A stretch of DNA of 64,000 nucleotides from an uncultured bacterium (lineage in GTDB: Bacteria > Planctomycetota > UBA8742 > UBA2392), in contig CALLQI010000012.1 in assembly GCA_938014885.1 (NCBI GenBank), forward strand, positions 93,278 to 157,277, read 5' to 3'. The notes under the pieces are model-generated. The model was given only the letters and a program-made list of their open reading frames with translations, was not told the origin of the DNA and ran no database searches. How positions within the stretch are numbered: position 1 is the stretch's first letter; the number at the start of each line of letters is the position of its first letter. Made by a program: the position numbers and the translations under genes. Shown piece by piece: positions 50,840 through 59,409 of the stretch.

Positions 50840-51382
50840 CTAGCCCTCGCCCGTACCCAGCCAGGGCTTGAAGACCATCATGTAACTGAGCGCGGCGATG
50901 GTCTTGCCGTCCTTGATGTTATTGGCCTTCAGCTGGATACGCAGGTCGCGGAAGGTGAACTGCTTCATCACGATTTCTTCGTCGTCATCCAGGTTCTGCT
51001 GGCCGGGTTTGAGGTCCGTGGCGAGAAAGATGTGCATCTTTTCGTCCAGGATGCCGGGGCTGGGATACAGCGTGAACAGGTGTTCGAGCTTGCCGGCCTT
51101 CAGGCCGGTTTCTTCTTCCAGTTCGCGGGCTGCACAGGCCAGCGGGTCTTCACCCGGGTCAAGCGTGCCGGCGGGGATTTCCCACAGCGCCTTCTTGGCC
51201 CCGACGCGCCATTGCTCAACCAGCAGCACGGTTTCTTTGTCGATCATCGGCACGATGCAGGCTGCGCCCGGGTGCTCAATGACGTCGCGCGTGACGGCCA
51301 TGCCGTCGGCGTTTTCCAGCGTGACGGTGCAGACCTTGAAGGCTTTGCCTTCGTAGCGTGACTGGCGGTTTTTCTGGATCAT
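50840..51382 (-). CDS. NUDIX hydrolase, ADP-ribose pyrophosphatase-like
   Basis: Hydrolyses nucleoside diphosphate derivatives such as ADP-ribose. The Nudix box is GTLDPGEDPLACAARELEEETGL (G-x5-E-x7-REUxEExGU fits, near residues 72-94). The upstream strand WEIPAGTL and downstream LYPSPGILDEKMHIFLA are typical of the ADP-ribose group (NudF). The length of 180 residues is normal. It overlaps the upstream gene by 4 nt (ATGA at 51379-51382), so both are translated as one unit. Confidence 0.92.
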   Translation of the reverse strand: MIQKNRQSRYEGKAFKVCTVTLENADGMAVTRDVIEHPGAACIVPMIDKETVLLVEQWRVGAKKALWEIPAGTLDPGEDPLACAARELEEETGLKAGKLEHLFTLYPSPGILDEKMHIFLATDLKPGQQNLDDDEEIVMKQFTFRDLRIQLKANNIKDGKTIAALSYMMVFKPWLGTGEG

Positions 51383-52110
51383 TTGGTCTGGGCTTTCACT
51401 TTTTCGGGCAGCAGCTCAATCGTGCTTCCGTCGCGGAAGCGCAGGCTGCCGCCGATCAATTCGGTGGCGGCGGGCGGGTTGCCGGCGTCGGTGGCGGGCA
51501 CGAACACTGCCAGCTGCCGCGTCTCGCCCTTGCCCAGGGTGAACTTGCTTTCGGATTGCTTCAGCCGGAACTGGCCGGTGGGGTTGGCGTTGCCGGGGCG
51601 CGTCACGGCCTCAAGCCATTGGATGCTGAAGCTTGCACCGCCGGACGTGCGCAATTCGCACGATGCCAGTTCCATGGTGGCCGATTCGCCGTGGTTGGTG
51701 ATGAACAGCCGGTACAGCATGCCGTCGGCCGCGATGCCGAGGTCACGACGCCATTGCTCGGACAGTTGCTTGCGGTACTCGGCGGCTTCGTCCAGGTCTC
51801 GCAGCTCGGCCCAGACGCCGGTGGCCTCACCGCCCGCGATGACCTGCCAGCTTGCGGGGGCGTTGCTGGTTTCGACGTTGACGGGTTCTTTGTCTGACGA
51901 TGCCCAGGGCCGGATCGTGTACAGCACGTAGAAGAAGAACACCGAGCCCGCGACAGCGCTCAGCGTCACCAGGAAGTTCAGCGCCCATTGCGCGCGGTTG
52001 GCGCTGCGGCGCGCGGCCTCGTACTCGGAGGCCGCTGTTTCGGTCGGCGCTTCGGCCTCTATGTGCGGCTCATTGTGCGGCTCATTGTGCGGCTCGTGCT
52101 GGTCAGTCAT
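51379..52110 (-). CDS. Bitopic membrane protein of unknown function
   Basis: A 243-residue protein. The N-terminus is MTDQHEPHNEPHNEPHIEAE, with NEPH repeats encoded by 12-nt direct repeats, followed by an acidic stretch, then a TM helix (about 45-70: LNFLVTLSAVAGSVFFFYVL) and a periplasmic beta-rich domain resembling an immunoglobulin or copper-oxidase accessory domain (SIQWLEAVTRPGNANPTGQF, LGKGETRQLAVFVPA). The C-terminal half resembles the FixG/CcoG Ig-like extension; this is a weak impression. It overlaps the NUDIX gene by 4 nt. Confidence 0.65.
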   Translation of the reverse strand: MTDQHEPHNEPHNEPHIEAEAPTETAASEYEAARRSANRAQWALNFLVTLSAVAGSVFFFYVLYTIRPWASSDKEPVNVETSNAPASWQVIAGGEATGVWAELRDLDEAAEYRKQLSEQWRRDLGIAADGMLYRLFITNHGESATMELASCELRTSGGASFSIQWLEAVTRPGNANPTGQFRLKQSESKFTLGKGETRQLAVFVPATDAGNPPAATELIGGSLRFRDGSTIELLPEKVKAQTK

Positions 52111-52145
52111 GGCGCGGATTGTAGCGCCGGGCGGGGGACAACGAA

Positions 52146-52171
52146 ACGGGGCCGCCCGAAGGCAGCCCCGT
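52146..52171 (-). terminator. Terminator after the secretin-like gene
   Basis: A hairpin ACGGGGCTGCC-TTCG-GGCGGCCCCGT with one G-T pair, followed on the minus strand by TTCGTTG, 20 nt beyond the stop of the 52191-52868 gene. Confidence 0.7.
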
Positions 52172-52190
52172 AGGACCGTTGCATTGGCGA

Positions 52191-52868
52191 TTACTTGGCG
52201 CCGCGAAGCATGTCGAGCAGTTCCGCAACTTCCTTGTGCACGCTGCGTGGTGCGCGGACGATCAGGTTGCCCTTGGCGATAGTGACGGTGCAGGTACCGC
52301 CCCAATCGGCGTCCACGGATTCCTCAATCATCTCGACGATGTCTTCCGTGGTGGGTTCTTCCTTTTCGGGCTCGACGTACACCGGGCCGCTGGCGTTATC
52401 TTCACTGCGCAGGCGGATTTCCGGCGCCGGGAAGTCCACGACCTTGGCGGTGATGTCGCGCACGTCGTAGGTCTTGGTGAGCGTCTTGCTTTCGGCGCGT
52501 TCTTTGGTGGTGATGTACAGGATGCCGTTCTTGTACGACTTGTAGAGCCCGGTCTGGTCCAGCACGATGTTCAGCGCGTTGCCGGCCTTGATGTCGGCCA
52601 GTTCCAGCGTGATCTTGCGCGCGTCTTCATCCAGGCTTTCGAGCGCGGCCTTTTCGATCACGACCGTAATGCGCGCGCGCTTGCCGATGTCCTTCACCAC
52701 GTCCACTATGTCGGCCTCATTGAACGAGAACACGTCCAGCTTCACCGATTCAAGCTGCGCCTCGATCTTCTTGTAAGCGGCCTCGTCCTTCTTGTCGTTG
52801 GCAAGCACACCGCCGGTGCCGAGCACCAGGCAAAGCGCCATCGCGCCGAATTGCAGAAGCTTCTTCAT
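52191..52868 (-). CDS. Exported protein with secretin/STN-like domain
   Basis: A 225-residue protein. A signal peptide (1-24: MKKLLQFGAMALCLVLGTGG, cleaved near LANDKK) is followed by a domain with the ITLELADIKAGNALNIVLDQTGL motif seen in the STN/secretin N-domains (compare the pattern of secretin and TonB short N-terminal domains, V-F-x2-A-L-x2-L-L). Then GILYITTKE and a C-terminal helix-strand pattern ending VHKEVAELLDMLRGAK, typical of secretin N1 repeats. No secretin beta-barrel is present, so this is a stand-alone fragment-like protein. Its place in any secretion machine is unclear. Confidence 0.65.
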   Translation of the reverse strand: MKKLLQFGAMALCLVLGTGGVLANDKKDEAAYKKIEAQLESVKLDVFSFNEADIVDVVKDIGKRARITVVIEKAALESLDEDARKITLELADIKAGNALNIVLDQTGLYKSYKNGILYITTKERAESKTLTKTYDVRDITAKVVDFPAPEIRLRSEDNASGPVYVEPEKEEPTTEDIVEMIEESVDADWGGTCTVTIAKGNLIVRAPRSVHKEVAELLDMLRGAK

Positions 52869-53023
52869 ACGCTGACTCCAAGGGGTTTGGAGTGGGGAAG
52901 ACCGGCCCCTACACGTGGGCCATGGCACAAGTCTAGGCGTGAGGCCGCAGCATTGCAAACACGCAATAGTGTATGAGTTGCCGCGATGCGAGCCCGCGCA
53001 GAATTGTGCGGATGTGCGAAGAG

Positions 53024-53740
53024 CTACTCGCCCAGGTAAGCGGCCTTGACGCGGGGGTCGCTGCGCAACTCGGCGCTGGTGCCGGCGAATTCGATGCTGC
53101 CGCTTTCGATCACGTAGGCCCGGTGGCTGTGTTTGAGTGCGATGTTGGCGTTCTGCTCGACCAGCAGGATCGTGACGCCTTCCTTACTGATCGTGTCGAT
53201 GGTTTCGAAGATGGTCTGCACGATCAGCGGCGCCAGGCCAAGGCTGGGCTCATCGAGCAGCAACAGTTTCGGCCGCGCCATCAGCGCGCGGGCAATCGCC
53301 AGCATTTGCTGTTCGCCGCCGCTGAGTGTGCCGCCCTTCTGGCGCTTGCGTTCCGCGAGGCGCGGGAAGATGTCGAAGCCCCGTTGCAGGTCCTTCTCGA
53401 TGGCGGGTTTGTCGCGGCGCGAATACGCACCCAGGCGCAAGTTTTCTTCGACGGTGAGCGCGGGGAAAATCCCGCGGCCTTCAGGCGCCATCACAAGCCC
53501 GCGGGCCACCAATTGGTGTGTGGGCACGCCAGCAATGCTGGCGCCGGCATAGCGCACGTCACCGGTGCGGGACTTCAGCAGGCCGCAAGCTGCGGCAAGG
53601 GTAGTGGTCTTACCGGCACCATTGGCGCCGATCAGCGTGACCACTTCGCCGGGGTTGACACGTAAAGAGACCCCACGAAGCGCATGAATCGCGCCGTAGT
53701 AAACGTTCAAGTCAACCAACTCAAGCATCGCTTCAGTCAT
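53024..53740 (-). CDS. livF: Branched-chain amino-acid-type ABC transporter ATPase LivF
   Basis: ATPase of the HAAT-family ABC importer. Walker A is LIGANGAGKTTTLAAACG (near 39), signature GTLSGGEQQMLAIARAL, Walker B LLLLDEPSLGLAP, and the switch His in LLVEQNAN context; the C-terminus AYLGE is typical of LivF. The length of 238 residues is standard. Together with livG, livM, livH and livK upstream it makes a full transporter. Between it and livG two unrelated genes are inserted (53784-54802). Confidence 0.95.
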   Translation of the reverse strand: MTEAMLELVDLNVYYGAIHALRGVSLRVNPGEVVTLIGANGAGKTTTLAAACGLLKSRTGDVRYAGASIAGVPTHQLVARGLVMAPEGRGIFPALTVEENLRLGAYSRRDKPAIEKDLQRGFDIFPRLAERKRQKGGTLSGGEQQMLAIARALMARPKLLLLDEPSLGLAPLIVQTIFETIDTISKEGVTILLVEQNANIALKHSHRAYVIESGSIEFAGTSAELRSDPRVKAAYLGE

Positions 53741-53795
53741 GAACTGCTTTTGCCCACGAAGTTACACGAAGAAACACCAAGAACTACAGTTCATG
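53741..53795. repeat. CACGAAG half-element (locus G)
   Basis: GAACTGCTTTTGCC, then CACGAAG, ACACGAAG and CACCAAG at 9-10-nt spacing, and AGTTC at the end. It lies just upstream of livF, overlapping the end of the inserted 53784-54377 gene by some bases. Confidence 0.6.
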
Positions 53796-54377
53796 CGACA
53801 ACGTGCTGCACAGGTCCTCCAATGCTTGCCGAAGTCCTGTTTGCACTTGAGGCGGTGTACTGCGGATGTACTCGATGCACTTGGCCCTGCAGGTGCCGCT
53901 TGTCTCGCGTATGTAAGTCTGTACCTGCTCCATCGTTGGTAGCCAGTCGGGCACATCCTCGGGTGCCTTCGCTTTGAGGTCAGTCCAGAGCACCGCATCA
54001 AGTTGCAGGCGTTCCATGCTCAAGGCCCACCGCTCGACCTGCGCGGTTATGTCGTCTTCCTTGCCACTCAGCGTGTTGCTTCGCTGCCAGATGCCAATGC
54101 ACTCGTTTGCGCAACTCTCACGGCACCGAAGGTTCTTCTTCGAGTCGTCCAGCGATTCTGAACTGGAAAGCGCCCACAATGCCGGTACTGGTCTTGAACC
54201 TCGGTGCACCACCAAGGTCAGTCGACCGTCCCTTGAAACCCTTGCGAACTCGATGGGCAATTCGGGTCCGTCGGTGTACCAGCCCCTGTATTGGTTCGGC
54301 CCGTCCGCCTCGTAGGCGAATCTCAATGCGCCCGGGCACCAAATAAGTGAGCCCCAACCAAGGAATGCAACTTTCAT
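53784..54377 (-). CDS. Protein of unknown function, possibly gamma-glutamylcyclotransferase-like
   Basis: A 197-residue protein. The start MKVAFLGWGSLIWCPGALRF resembles the GGCT-like phosphate-loop opening (GYGSL-type), and LPIEFARVSRDGRLTLVVH fits the GGCT-like barrel, but the catalytic Glu cannot be placed with confidence. The C-terminal third is helical (DWLPTMEQVQTYIRE) and Cys-rich. Base composition is visibly lower in GC than in the liv genes, consistent with transfer. The ATG at 54377 was chosen. It lies between livF and a GxxExxY-type gene inside the liv cluster. Confidence 0.6.
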   Translation of the reverse strand: MKVAFLGWGSLIWCPGALRFAYEADGPNQYRGWYTDGPELPIEFARVSRDGRLTLVVHRGSRPVPALWALSSSESLDDSKKNLRCRESCANECIGIWQRSNTLSGKEDDITAQVERWALSMERLQLDAVLWTDLKAKAPEDVPDWLPTMEQVQTYIRETSGTCRAKCIEYIRSTPPQVQTGLRQALEDLCSTLSHEL

Positions 54378-54415
54378 GAGCCGCTCTTCTTCGTACCACT
54401 TTATGGGCAGCGATC

Positions 54416-54802
54416 TCAAACAACAAACCGCTTCCACTCGAGCTTTCCGGTGCTGCCGAAGTTGATCAGTAACCCGACCCGCTTTCCCGTAGCGTTGAGA
54501 TAGTTGATGAGCTGAGCCTCATCCCTCGAAGTCAGTTTGTCCTGAGCTTTAATCTCCACGATAATCTCGCCATACACCAGAAAGTCTGCCACGTACTCTT
54601 TTTTCAGCTTGGTGCCTTTGTAGCTCACAGCCAGCGGCTTCTCTGATTCAAACGGTAGCTCGCGCCACGTCATCTCCAGCTCGAGGGCTTCGTGGTACAC
54701 GGCCTCAAGGAAGCCCGAGCCAAGCTCGGTATGAACTTCCATTGCCGCGCCCATGACCGCGAAGACTTCGTCCTTGAACAGTAGCGCTTGGTCTTTGGCC
54801 AT
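54416..54802 (-). CDS. GxxExxY family protein
   Basis: A 128-residue protein of the GxxExxY family (PD-(D/E)xK nuclease-like fold of unknown function): LGSGFLEAVYHEALELEM has the motif GxxExxY; DFLVYGEIIVEIKAQDKLTS supplies the D-x-EIK catalytic pattern of that fold. It is small and complete. Families of this kind often travel as orphan mobile genes. It sits 41 nt upstream of the 197-residue gene and downstream of livG, in the middle of the liv operon. Confidence 0.85.
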   Translation of the reverse strand: MAKDQALLFKDEVFAVMGAAMEVHTELGSGFLEAVYHEALELEMTWRELPFESEKPLAVSYKGTKLKKEYVADFLVYGEIIVEIKAQDKLTSRDEAQLINYLNATGKRVGLLINFGSTGKLEWKRFVV

Positions 54803-54843
54803 CTTTGTGTTCCTTCGTGTGTCTTAGTGGGAGACCATGCAGT

Positions 54844-55608
54844 TCAGCCTGCGCCCAGGTAGGCTTCGATTACCTTGGGGTTGTTCTGGATTTCGGCTGG
54901 GGTTCCGCAGGCTATGGTTTTCCCGTAGTCGAGGACCTGGATGCGTTCGCAGATGCCCATCACAAGTTTCATGTCGTGTTCGATCAGCAGCACCGTCACT
55001 TTCAGCTCGTCGCGAATTCTTCGGATCAGCCCTGACAGCTCGGCTTTTTCGCCGGTGTTCATGCCGGCCGCTGGTTCATCCAGGCAGATCAGCTTGGGCT
55101 TCGTGGCCAGTGCCCGCGCGATTTCGAGCTTGCGGCGGTGGCCGTAGGGCAGCGATTTCGCGGGCAGGCCCGCGCGCTCTTCCAGTCCGACAAATCGCAG
55201 CAATTCATAGGCCTGATCGCGCTGCGCGGCTTCCTCTCGATGGTGGCGCTTGGTGCGCAGCAGGCTGTCGAACAGGTTGATGCGCGCGTGGCGGTGCGCG
55301 CCGGTCATGGCGTTTTCGAGCACACTCAACTCGTCGAACAGCCGGATGTTCTGGAACGTGCGGCTGATGCCAAGTGCAGCCACCTGCGGCGGCGACATGC
55401 CATTCACCGTCGCGCCGTTGAAGGTGACTGTTCCTTCCGATGGCTCGTACACGCCCGTCAGCATGTTGAACACTGTCGTCTTGCCCGCACCGTTGGGGCC
55501 GATCAGCCCAAACAGTTCGCCCTCGCGAATTTCAAGGTCGCAGCAATCCACGGCGCACAGGCCGCCGAAGCGGATCGTGAGCTGTGCCGTCTTCAGCAGG
55601 CAGGTCAC
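54844..55608 (-). CDS. livG: Branched-chain amino-acid-type ABC transporter ATPase LivG
   Basis: ATPase subunit paired with LivF. Walker A is LIGPNGAGKTTVFNMLTG, signature LPYGHRRKLEIARALAT, Walker B LICLDEPAAGMN, and His in LLIEHDMKLVMGICERI. The AGISRTFQNIRLF-type segment (here LGISRTFQNIRLF) is typical of LivG. The GTG at 55608 overlaps the livM stop in GTGA and the reading MTCLLKTAQLTIRF fits the family start; a longer frame reaches 56355 but runs through livM in another frame. The length of 254 residues is standard. Confidence 0.95.
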   Translation of the reverse strand: MTCLLKTAQLTIRFGGLCAVDCCDLEIREGELFGLIGPNGAGKTTVFNMLTGVYEPSEGTVTFNGATVNGMSPPQVAALGISRTFQNIRLFDELSVLENAMTGAHRHARINLFDSLLRTKRHHREEAAQRDQAYELLRFVGLEERAGLPAKSLPYGHRRKLEIARALATKPKLICLDEPAAGMNTGEKAELSGLIRRIRDELKVTVLLIEHDMKLVMGICERIQVLDYGKTIACGTPAEIQNNPKVIEAYLGAG

Positions 55609-56663
55609 GGCTTGCCCCCCTTGCCGCGCACCGCCGACGGCACCCATGAGCGCAGCAGCTTCAGCGAAAGCTCGCGCTGGCCGAATATGCCCTGCGGCCG
55701 GAAGATCATGAACGCAATCAGCAGCAGCGCGTACACGATCATGCTGAGGCCGGTGATCGGCGTGCCGGAACTCGCCAGTGATTCCTCGACGGGGCGCAGC
55801 ATGATCGGCAGCAGCGTCACAAACACCGCGCCAGTGATCGCGCCGGTCACGCTGCCAAGCCCGCCCAGCACCAGCATCACAACCACGCCGATACTGCGCA
55901 CGGCGGTGAAATCGTCCGGCCTCACGGAATGCTGGTAGTGCGCGAACAAGGCGCCCGCGATGCCGGCGAAGAACGCGCCGTACACGAAGGCCATGACCTT
56001 CATGCGCGACGAGCGTATCCCCATTGTCTCGGCAGCCAGTTCGTTTTCGCGAATGGCGATCAGCGCGCGGCCGAAGGTGCTGCGTTGCAGCCTCACGGTC
56101 AGGATCACAAGCACCGCGACCACCAGGAAAATCCAGAATGTGCTGGTGCCGCCATCCCAACCCGCGGTGCCCGGCAGCTGCGGCATCTTGGGGATGCGCT
56201 TCAGGCCGGTCGGGCCGCCCAGAATGTCCTGCGATTGCAGCATGATGCGCGTGATTTCGCCGAATCCCAGCGTGGCAATCGCAAGATAATCGCCCTTGAG
56301 GCGCAACGCCGGCGCGCCGACAACGACACCCACCAGAGCGGCACCCACGCCGCAAGCCAGCAGCGCCAGCCCGAAATGCAGCAGCGATGCGTGCGCCAGC
56401 GGGCCCGACTCGAACTCGCCGTAGGTCAGCCAGATCGATATTGGCGAAGCCACAAACGCGCCCACTGCCATGAATCCCGCGTGGCCGAGGCTGAACTGGC
56501 CGGTGAGGCCGTTCACCACATTCAGACTTACCGCAAGAATGATCGCGATGCCGATCAGGTTCAGGTAATCGACGTACACGACCTCAATGAACTCGGCCAG
56601 GAACCAGTTCAGGCCATAACAGCCGGCCAGCGCGGCCAGAAAGATGGCAATCGTGCGCGCCAT
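55605..56663 (-). CDS. livM: Branched-chain amino-acid-type ABC transporter permease LivM
   Basis: Membrane permease of 352 residues with about 9-10 TM helices. The family segments LNVVNGLTGQFSLGHAGFMAVGA and GDYLAIATLGFGEITRIM are present, as are RIGRAL-type loops (STFGRALIAIRENELAAE). The ATG at 56663 overlaps the livH stop as TAATG. The longer frame to 57032 would overlap livH and is rejected. The C-terminus is basic (RKLL-type, ending GKGGKP). Confidence 0.95.
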   Translation of the reverse strand: MARTIAIFLAALAGCYGLNWFLAEFIEVVYVDYLNLIGIAIILAVSLNVVNGLTGQFSLGHAGFMAVGAFVASPISIWLTYGEFESGPLAHASLLHFGLALLACGVGAALVGVVVGAPALRLKGDYLAIATLGFGEITRIMLQSQDILGGPTGLKRIPKMPQLPGTAGWDGGTSTFWIFLVVAVLVILTVRLQRSTFGRALIAIRENELAAETMGIRSSRMKVMAFVYGAFFAGIAGALFAHYQHSVRPDDFTAVRSIGVVVMLVLGGLGSVTGAITGAVFVTLLPIMLRPVEESLASSGTPITGLSMIVYALLLIAFMIFRPQGIFGQRELSLKLLRSWVPSAVRGKGGKP

Positions 56664-57604
56664 TAGACTTTCTCTCGCGTTGCCTTGCCGAGCAGCCCTG
56701 AAGGCTTGAACAGTAGCACCACAATCAAGAACACGAAGGCCACGGCCTCGGCATAGCTGGTTTCCCAAAGACCGCCGACGACGGATTCGCTGACACCCAA
56801 AATCAGCCCGCCCAGCGCCGCGCCGGGGATGCTGCCGATGCCGCCGACGACGGCCGCGACGAAGGCCTTCAGGCCGATCTGTACGCCCATCAGCGGGGTA
56901 ATTGCAGGCTGGTCCATGGCGACCAGCACACCCGCGACGGCGGCCATGGCGCTGCCGATGCCGAAGGTCAGGCTGATGGTGGCGTTGACGTTGATGCCCA
57001 TCAGGCGCGCGGTTTTCATGTCGTGGCTGCACGCGCGCATGGCGGCCCCGGGGCGTGTCTTGGTGACGAACAGCGTCAGCGCGGTCATCAGCACGACGGT
57101 CGTGAGTACGATCAGCACGTTGGTGTTGGGGAATTTGATCGGGCCAAGCTCATAGACTTCTGTTTCCATGAACGTCGGGAACAGTTTCGGCTCTGTGCCA
57201 AACACGGCCTGTCCGCCGTATTGCAGCAACAGCGAAACGCCGATGGCCGTGATCAGCGGTGCAAGTCGCCCGGCGTTGCGCAGCGGCCGGTAGGCGATGC
57301 GTTCAATCAGCATGCCCACCAGCGAGCATGCGATCATCGCCACGGCCACAAAGCCGAGTGCCAGGCCAATCGGGACGCTTTCGGGTTTGCCGGCCGAGTC
57401 TTCGGGCAGATAGCCCGCCCACCTGGCCTGGTAGTAGGCGAAGTGCGAGCCGAGCATATAGACCTCAGCGTGGGCGAAGTTGATCAGTTGCAGCACGCCG
57501 TATACCAATGTGTAGCCCACCGCCATCAGCGCGTACGTGCTGCCCTTGGCCAGGCCATTGGCGCTGTACTGAAGAAGCTGGCTGGTGATGTCGGCTTCGG
57601 CCAC
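56663..57604 (-). CDS. livH: Branched-chain amino-acid-type ABC transporter permease LivH
   Basis: Membrane permease of 313 residues with about 8-9 TM helices. Family marks include NGLAKGSTYALMAVGYTLVYGVLQLINFAHAEVYMLG and, near the C-terminus, GIGSIPGAALGGLILGVSES. The GTG at 57604 (MAEADITSQLLQYSANG) is used. The gene is preceded by a strong hairpin that separates it from livK. Confidence 0.95.
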   Translation of the reverse strand: MAEADITSQLLQYSANGLAKGSTYALMAVGYTLVYGVLQLINFAHAEVYMLGSHFAYYQARWAGYLPEDSAGKPESVPIGLALGFVAVAMIACSLVGMLIERIAYRPLRNAGRLAPLITAIGVSLLLQYGGQAVFGTEPKLFPTFMETEVYELGPIKFPNTNVLIVLTTVVLMTALTLFVTKTRPGAAMRACSHDMKTARLMGINVNATISLTFGIGSAMAAVAGVLVAMDQPAITPLMGVQIGLKAFVAAVVGGIGSIPGAALGGLILGVSESVVGGLWETSYAEAVAFVFLIVVLLFKPSGLLGKATREKV

Positions 57605-57639
57605 GCGCGGCTTTCGAGTCGGGTCCGGTTACAGAAACA

Positions 57640-57661
57640 GGGCGGGGCAAAGGCCCCGCCC
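57640..57661 (-). terminator. Hairpin between livK and livH (partial terminator/attenuator)
   Basis: GGGCGGGG-CCTTTG-CCCCGCCC on the minus strand, 17 nt after the livK stop, followed by TGTTTCTGTAACC. The stem is strong and the T-run is interrupted. Such an element would keep binding protein at higher levels than the permeases. Confidence 0.65.
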
Positions 57662-57678
57662 CGCTGAGCGTAGGGTGC

Positions 57679-58842
57679 TTACTTGATGTCAGACGGTTGA
57701 ATCACCTTGACCTTCTTCAGGTCCGTGCCGCCGATCTTGAGCATCGTGATCGCCTTTTGCGCGTTGCGGCCGCTGTCGATGCTGTAAGTCCCGGTCACGC
57801 CATGGAAATCTTTGATCTTGGTGAGGCCGTCCTTGATCTGGGCCGAAGTGTCGCCGCCGCCAAGCTCAATCGCCTTCACGACGGTGTAGACCGCGTCGTA
57901 GCCAAGCGCGGAAAGGCTGTTCGGTTCGGTGTTGAACTTGGCCTTGTACGCTTTGAGGTAGCCCTGCACCTTGGGGTCGCTGTCTTCGGGATCGTAGTGG
58001 TAACCGAAATAGCAGCCCTCAAGGGTTTCTCCGGCAAGCTGGATCAGCTGCGGGCTTTCCCAGCCGTCGCCACCGAGCAGCGGGGCCTTTACGCCCTGCT
58101 TGCGGAAGTCGCGCGCGATCAGGCCGATCGAGCCGTAGTACACCGGCGCGAAGATCACGTCCGGGTTCGCGGCCGCAATCTTGGTTACCTGATCTTTGAA
58201 CTCGGAGGCTTTGCCCTGGAATGCGGCTTCTTCCACGATGGTGCCGCCGAGCGCCGTGAATGACTTGCGGAAGAAGTCGGCGAGGCCTTTGCTGTAGTCG
58301 TCGTCCTGGGCGAAGATGATGGCGGCCTTACGGAACTCGAGGTCCTTGTAGGCAAAGGCCGCGCAGGAAGCACCCTGGAAGTCGTCGAGGTAGCACACGC
58401 GGAAAATGCAGTCGCCCTGCTTGGTCACTTCCGGGTTGGTGCTGCTGGGGCTGACCATCGGGATGCCGGCTTCCTGGAATACCGGTGCGGCCTTGATGCT
58501 CTGGCCCGATTCCACCGAGCCGATGGCGACGGCAACTTTGTCCTGCGTCGCAAGTTCTTTGGCCACGGTCTGCGCCTGCTCAGGGCTGCTGCGCGTGTCC
58601 TTGGTGACCAGCACCAGCTTCTTGCCGTTCACACCGCCCTTTTCATTGATTTCGTCTACGGCGAGCTGAATACCGTTGAGCGTGGTCTTGCCGAAGTCGG
58701 CGTTGGCGTCGCTGAGGCTCAGGAACACGCCGATTTTGATCTCGTTGGCGGCCTGCGGGTCGGGGTCTTTGTCTTTGCATCCTGGTGTGAATGACAGCAC
58801 CAGGGCCATAAATGCCATTACCAGGGCCAATGCCGTGCGCAT
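57679..58842 (-). CDS. livK: Branched-chain amino-acid-type ABC transporter substrate-binding lipoprotein
   Basis: Periplasmic-binding protein of 387 residues, type 1 fold. The signal peptide MRTALALVMAFMALVLSFTPGCKDK carries the lipobox Cys at 22. The fold marks include IKIGVFLSLSDANADFGKT, VDEINEKGGVNGKKLVLV, and AIGSVESGQSIKAAP, VYYGSIGLIARDFRKQG. Ligand-binding residues cannot be assigned by eye; homologues bind Leu/Ile/Val, other amino acids, amides or urea. It is the first gene of the liv cluster. Confidence 0.9.
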   Translation of the reverse strand: MRTALALVMAFMALVLSFTPGCKDKDPDPQAANEIKIGVFLSLSDANADFGKTTLNGIQLAVDEINEKGGVNGKKLVLVTKDTRSSPEQAQTVAKELATQDKVAVAIGSVESGQSIKAAPVFQEAGIPMVSPSSTNPEVTKQGDCIFRVCYLDDFQGASCAAFAYKDLEFRKAAIIFAQDDDYSKGLADFFRKSFTALGGTIVEEAAFQGKASEFKDQVTKIAAANPDVIFAPVYYGSIGLIARDFRKQGVKAPLLGGDGWESPQLIQLAGETLEGCYFGYHYDPEDSDPKVQGYLKAYKAKFNTEPNSLSALGYDAVYTVVKAIELGGGDTSAQIKDGLTKIKDFHGVTGTYSIDSGRNAQKAITMLKIGGTDLKKVKVIQPSDIK

Positions 58843-58997
58843 GCCTTGCTCCTTGCAGTGTCTCGGTTTCAGCCGGTTGCCCGGCGCGTTGATTGCGCGC
58901 GAGAATAGACAGAACCGGCGGCCTCACAAGAGTTTTGCGGGCCTTTCGCTGGTGGCAGGCCGGTGTACTCTTGCCGCATTCACTGCCGGGAGTTGCC

Positions 58998-59402
58998 GTG
59001 GACCTTGCTGCCTTGCTGGCCCAACCGATTGATGGCGATTACGTGACGTGCGGCCTGAAGAAGCCATTCTTCGTGATCGCGCGCGATGGCGACATTCACT
59101 GCTTCGTGGGCTTCCGCAACAAGACCCGCGACGTGGAAAACGAAGCCAACGTGGTGATCTGGGAGAAAGACCGCGTCATCACCGAAGCGCTGGCGTTCAT
59201 TGACCGGCTAGGTGAAGTGCGCCTGGGCCCCTGCCGCGAAGAAACGTTCCCTGAGCCCGACACGCTGGAAGAGTTCCTGCGCAGCTTCAGCATTCATGGC
59301 AACCTGGCCAGCTACTTCCCGCCCATTCTGGAGAAGCTGGGGCTGGTTGAGGTGTATAAGAAGGGCCGCGCGCTTTACATCCGGCGCAAGACCGCAAGCT
59401 GA
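58998..59402 (+). CDS. Small conserved-looking protein of unknown function
   Basis: A 134-residue protein with GTG start at 58998 (GGGAG about 6 nt upstream). It begins MDLAALLAQPIDGDYVTCGL and contains AFIDRLGEVRLGPC and YFPPILEKLGLVEVYKKGRA. There is no signal or TM. The mixed alpha/beta sequence is compact. It is directly followed by the Lon N-domain gene (7 nt), so the two are an operon. No family is recognised. Confidence 0.65.
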   Translation: MDLAALLAQPIDGDYVTCGLKKPFFVIARDGDIHCFVGFRNKTRDVENEANVVIWEKDRVITEALAFIDRLGEVRLGPCREETFPEPDTLEEFLRSFSIHGNLASYFPPILEKLGLVEVYKKGRALYIRRKTAS

Positions 59403-59409
59403 GCCAGCC

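Noticed and set aside
52191..52868. Full secretin (GspD/PilQ)
   Set aside because: Only 225 residues with STN/N-domain-like sequence; the beta-barrel secretin domain is missing.
53784..54802. Toxin-antitoxin pair inside the liv cluster
   Set aside because: Two small genes in tandem fit the size, but neither shows a known toxin or antitoxin motif, and GxxExxY proteins are not established as such.
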